Assembly (NCBI GenBank): GCA_024638965.1
Contig: JAHEJI010000032.1
Span: 1-36,535, forward strand
From: Planctomycetaceae bacterium
GTDB taxonomy: Bacteria; Planctomycetota; Planctomycetia; Pirellulales; Pirellulaceae
DNA length: 36,535 bases
Direction of reading: 5' to 3'
Made by a program: the position numbers and the translations under genes. Shown here one piece after another: positions 35,970 to 36,535 of the stretch. A model generated the notes under the pieces. The model searched no databases. It saw nothing but the letters and a program-made list of their open reading frames with translations, and had not been told where the DNA came from. Positions within the stretch are counted from its first letter, which is position 1, and every line of letters begins with the position of its first letter.

Positions 35970-36535
35970 GTGAAAGGTGTTTGTTTTGAGGCTGTTGAGC
36001 GGGTTGCCTCGCACGATGTGCCAGATCCCGTGATTTTAGATCAACGCGACGCAATCATCAGGGTGTCTTTGGCGGGACTATGCGGATCGGATCTTCATCC
36101 TTATTTTGGACGGGAATCGGGGCTTGATCGAGGCACGGTAATGGGCCACGAGTTTGTTGGCGAGATCGTCGAGTTGGGCAGCGGTGTCGGTGATGGATTC
36201 TCCGTTGGAGATCGAGTCGGTGCTCCATTTTCGACCAATTGTGGTGACTGTTTTTATTGCGAACGCGGTCTGACCAGTCGCTGTCTGGACAGTCAGCTAT
36301 TCGGTTGGATTCAAGATGGCAAAGGCTTGGGCGGTTGCCAATCTCAATTTGTCAGAGTTCCGCTTGCCGACGCGACGCTAATGAAAATTCCTGAAACCGT
36401 AACCGATGAAGAAGCTTTACTTTTGGGTGACAATCTGAGTACGGGATACTATTGTGCCGATCTTGCTCGCATGGAAATGGGTGGCAGCTGCGCCGTGATT
36501 GGCTGTGGCACGGTTGGGCTTTTGGCGATCATGTC
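35970..36535 (+). CDS. Zinc-dependent alcohol dehydrogenase, 5' part (runs off the window)
   Basis: Start chosen at GTG 35970 (MKGVCFEAVERV), because GAGG lies five bases upstream and the family normally begins M-K-G/A; ATGs at 35967 and 35946 are in frame and possible. The 188 visible residues are the catalytic GroES-like domain and the beginning of the NAD(P) fold. Catalytic zinc ligands are Cys38 (LAGLCGSDLHPYFG) and His60-Glu61 (VMGHEFVGEIVELG). Structural zinc cysteines are 91, 94, 97 and 105 (NCGDCFYCERGLTSRC). The dinucleotide motif is VIGCGTVGLLA. It oxidises an alcohol or polyol or reduces an aldehyde with NAD(P); the substrate is not readable. The gene continues beyond the right edge. 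Confidence 0.9.
   Translation, partial: MKGVCFEAVERVASHDVPDPVILDQRDAIIRVSLAGLCGSDLHPYFGRESGLDRGTVMGHEFVGEIVELGSGVGDGFSVGDRVGAPFSTNCGDCFYCERGLTSRCLDSQLFGWIQDGKGLGGCQSQFVRVPLADATLMKIPETVTDEEALLLGDNLSTGYYCADLARMEMGGSCAVIGCGTVGLLAIM

Overview
The window reads as a chromosomal segment of a marine-type planctomycete (Pirellulaceae / Rhodopirellula-like). The basis is family content: a DUF1559 prepilin-like protein, two formylglycine sulfatases, a XylR-type AraC regulator, a giant CRTAC/ASPIC-UnbV FG-GAP protein fused to a redoxin and TPRs, and two giant surface proteins with the LEPR-XLL N-terminus. Gene density is low, and intergenic DNA is rich in palindromic repeats.

Layout. 1-1000: a small membrane protein, then the 3' remnant of a tRNA-Pro with its terminator, probably an old attachment site. 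1029-4109 (minus): two outer-membrane proteins, an OprO/P-like porin and a FadL-like barrel. 4517-5368 (minus): a doubtful small ORF and a multi-helix membrane protein. 5734-7077: a secreted TraB/GumN (TIKI-like) protein. 8167-13143: giant LEPR-XLL protein 1. 13483-13857: a lipoprotein with an HMA (MerP/CopZ-like) domain in which BOTH Cys codons of the CxxC metal site are in-frame TGA. 14007-17129: a DinB-like protein, a YceI domain fused to EF-hands, and a class I/II aminotransferase. 17377-22470: two convergent sulfatases and a XylR-like regulator. 23029-24535: a DUF1559 protein and a small secreted protein. 25215-25946: a REP-associated tyrosine transposase (RAYT) between mirror-image REP clusters. 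25995-30029 (minus): the CRTAC/redoxin/TPR gene, interrupted by one in-frame TGA. 30515-31174 (minus): a membrane protein with a GspG-like tail. 31704-35831: giant LEPR-XLL protein 2, a paralogue of protein 1. 35970-end: a truncated zinc alcohol dehydrogenase.

The main discovery candidate is selenocysteine use. The HMA lipoprotein reads GMN-TGA-PTG-TGA-GS where the family has GMxCxxC. The frame stays open and conserved to a TAA, a strong Shine-Dalgarno precedes it and an intrinsic terminator follows it, so it looks like an intact gene encoding a UxxU metal-binding site. About 14 kb away the CRTAC gene has a same-frame TGA (HDL-TGA-SFFWRQVL), followed 11 bases later by a perfect 7-bp hairpin with a GUU loop at a SECIS-like distance. 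Both proteins would be exported. No selenocysteine machinery (selA/B/C/D) lies in the window, so its presence elsewhere in the genome is a prediction.

Other structure not explained by genes: three copies of an ~85-bp palindromic repeat (7570, 18867, 21016), two copies of a TTCGA-rich palindromic repeat (15712, 18991), and two single palindromes (4352, 24909). All coordinates, motifs and pairings were worked out by eye from the sequence; family names come from motif recognition without database searches.
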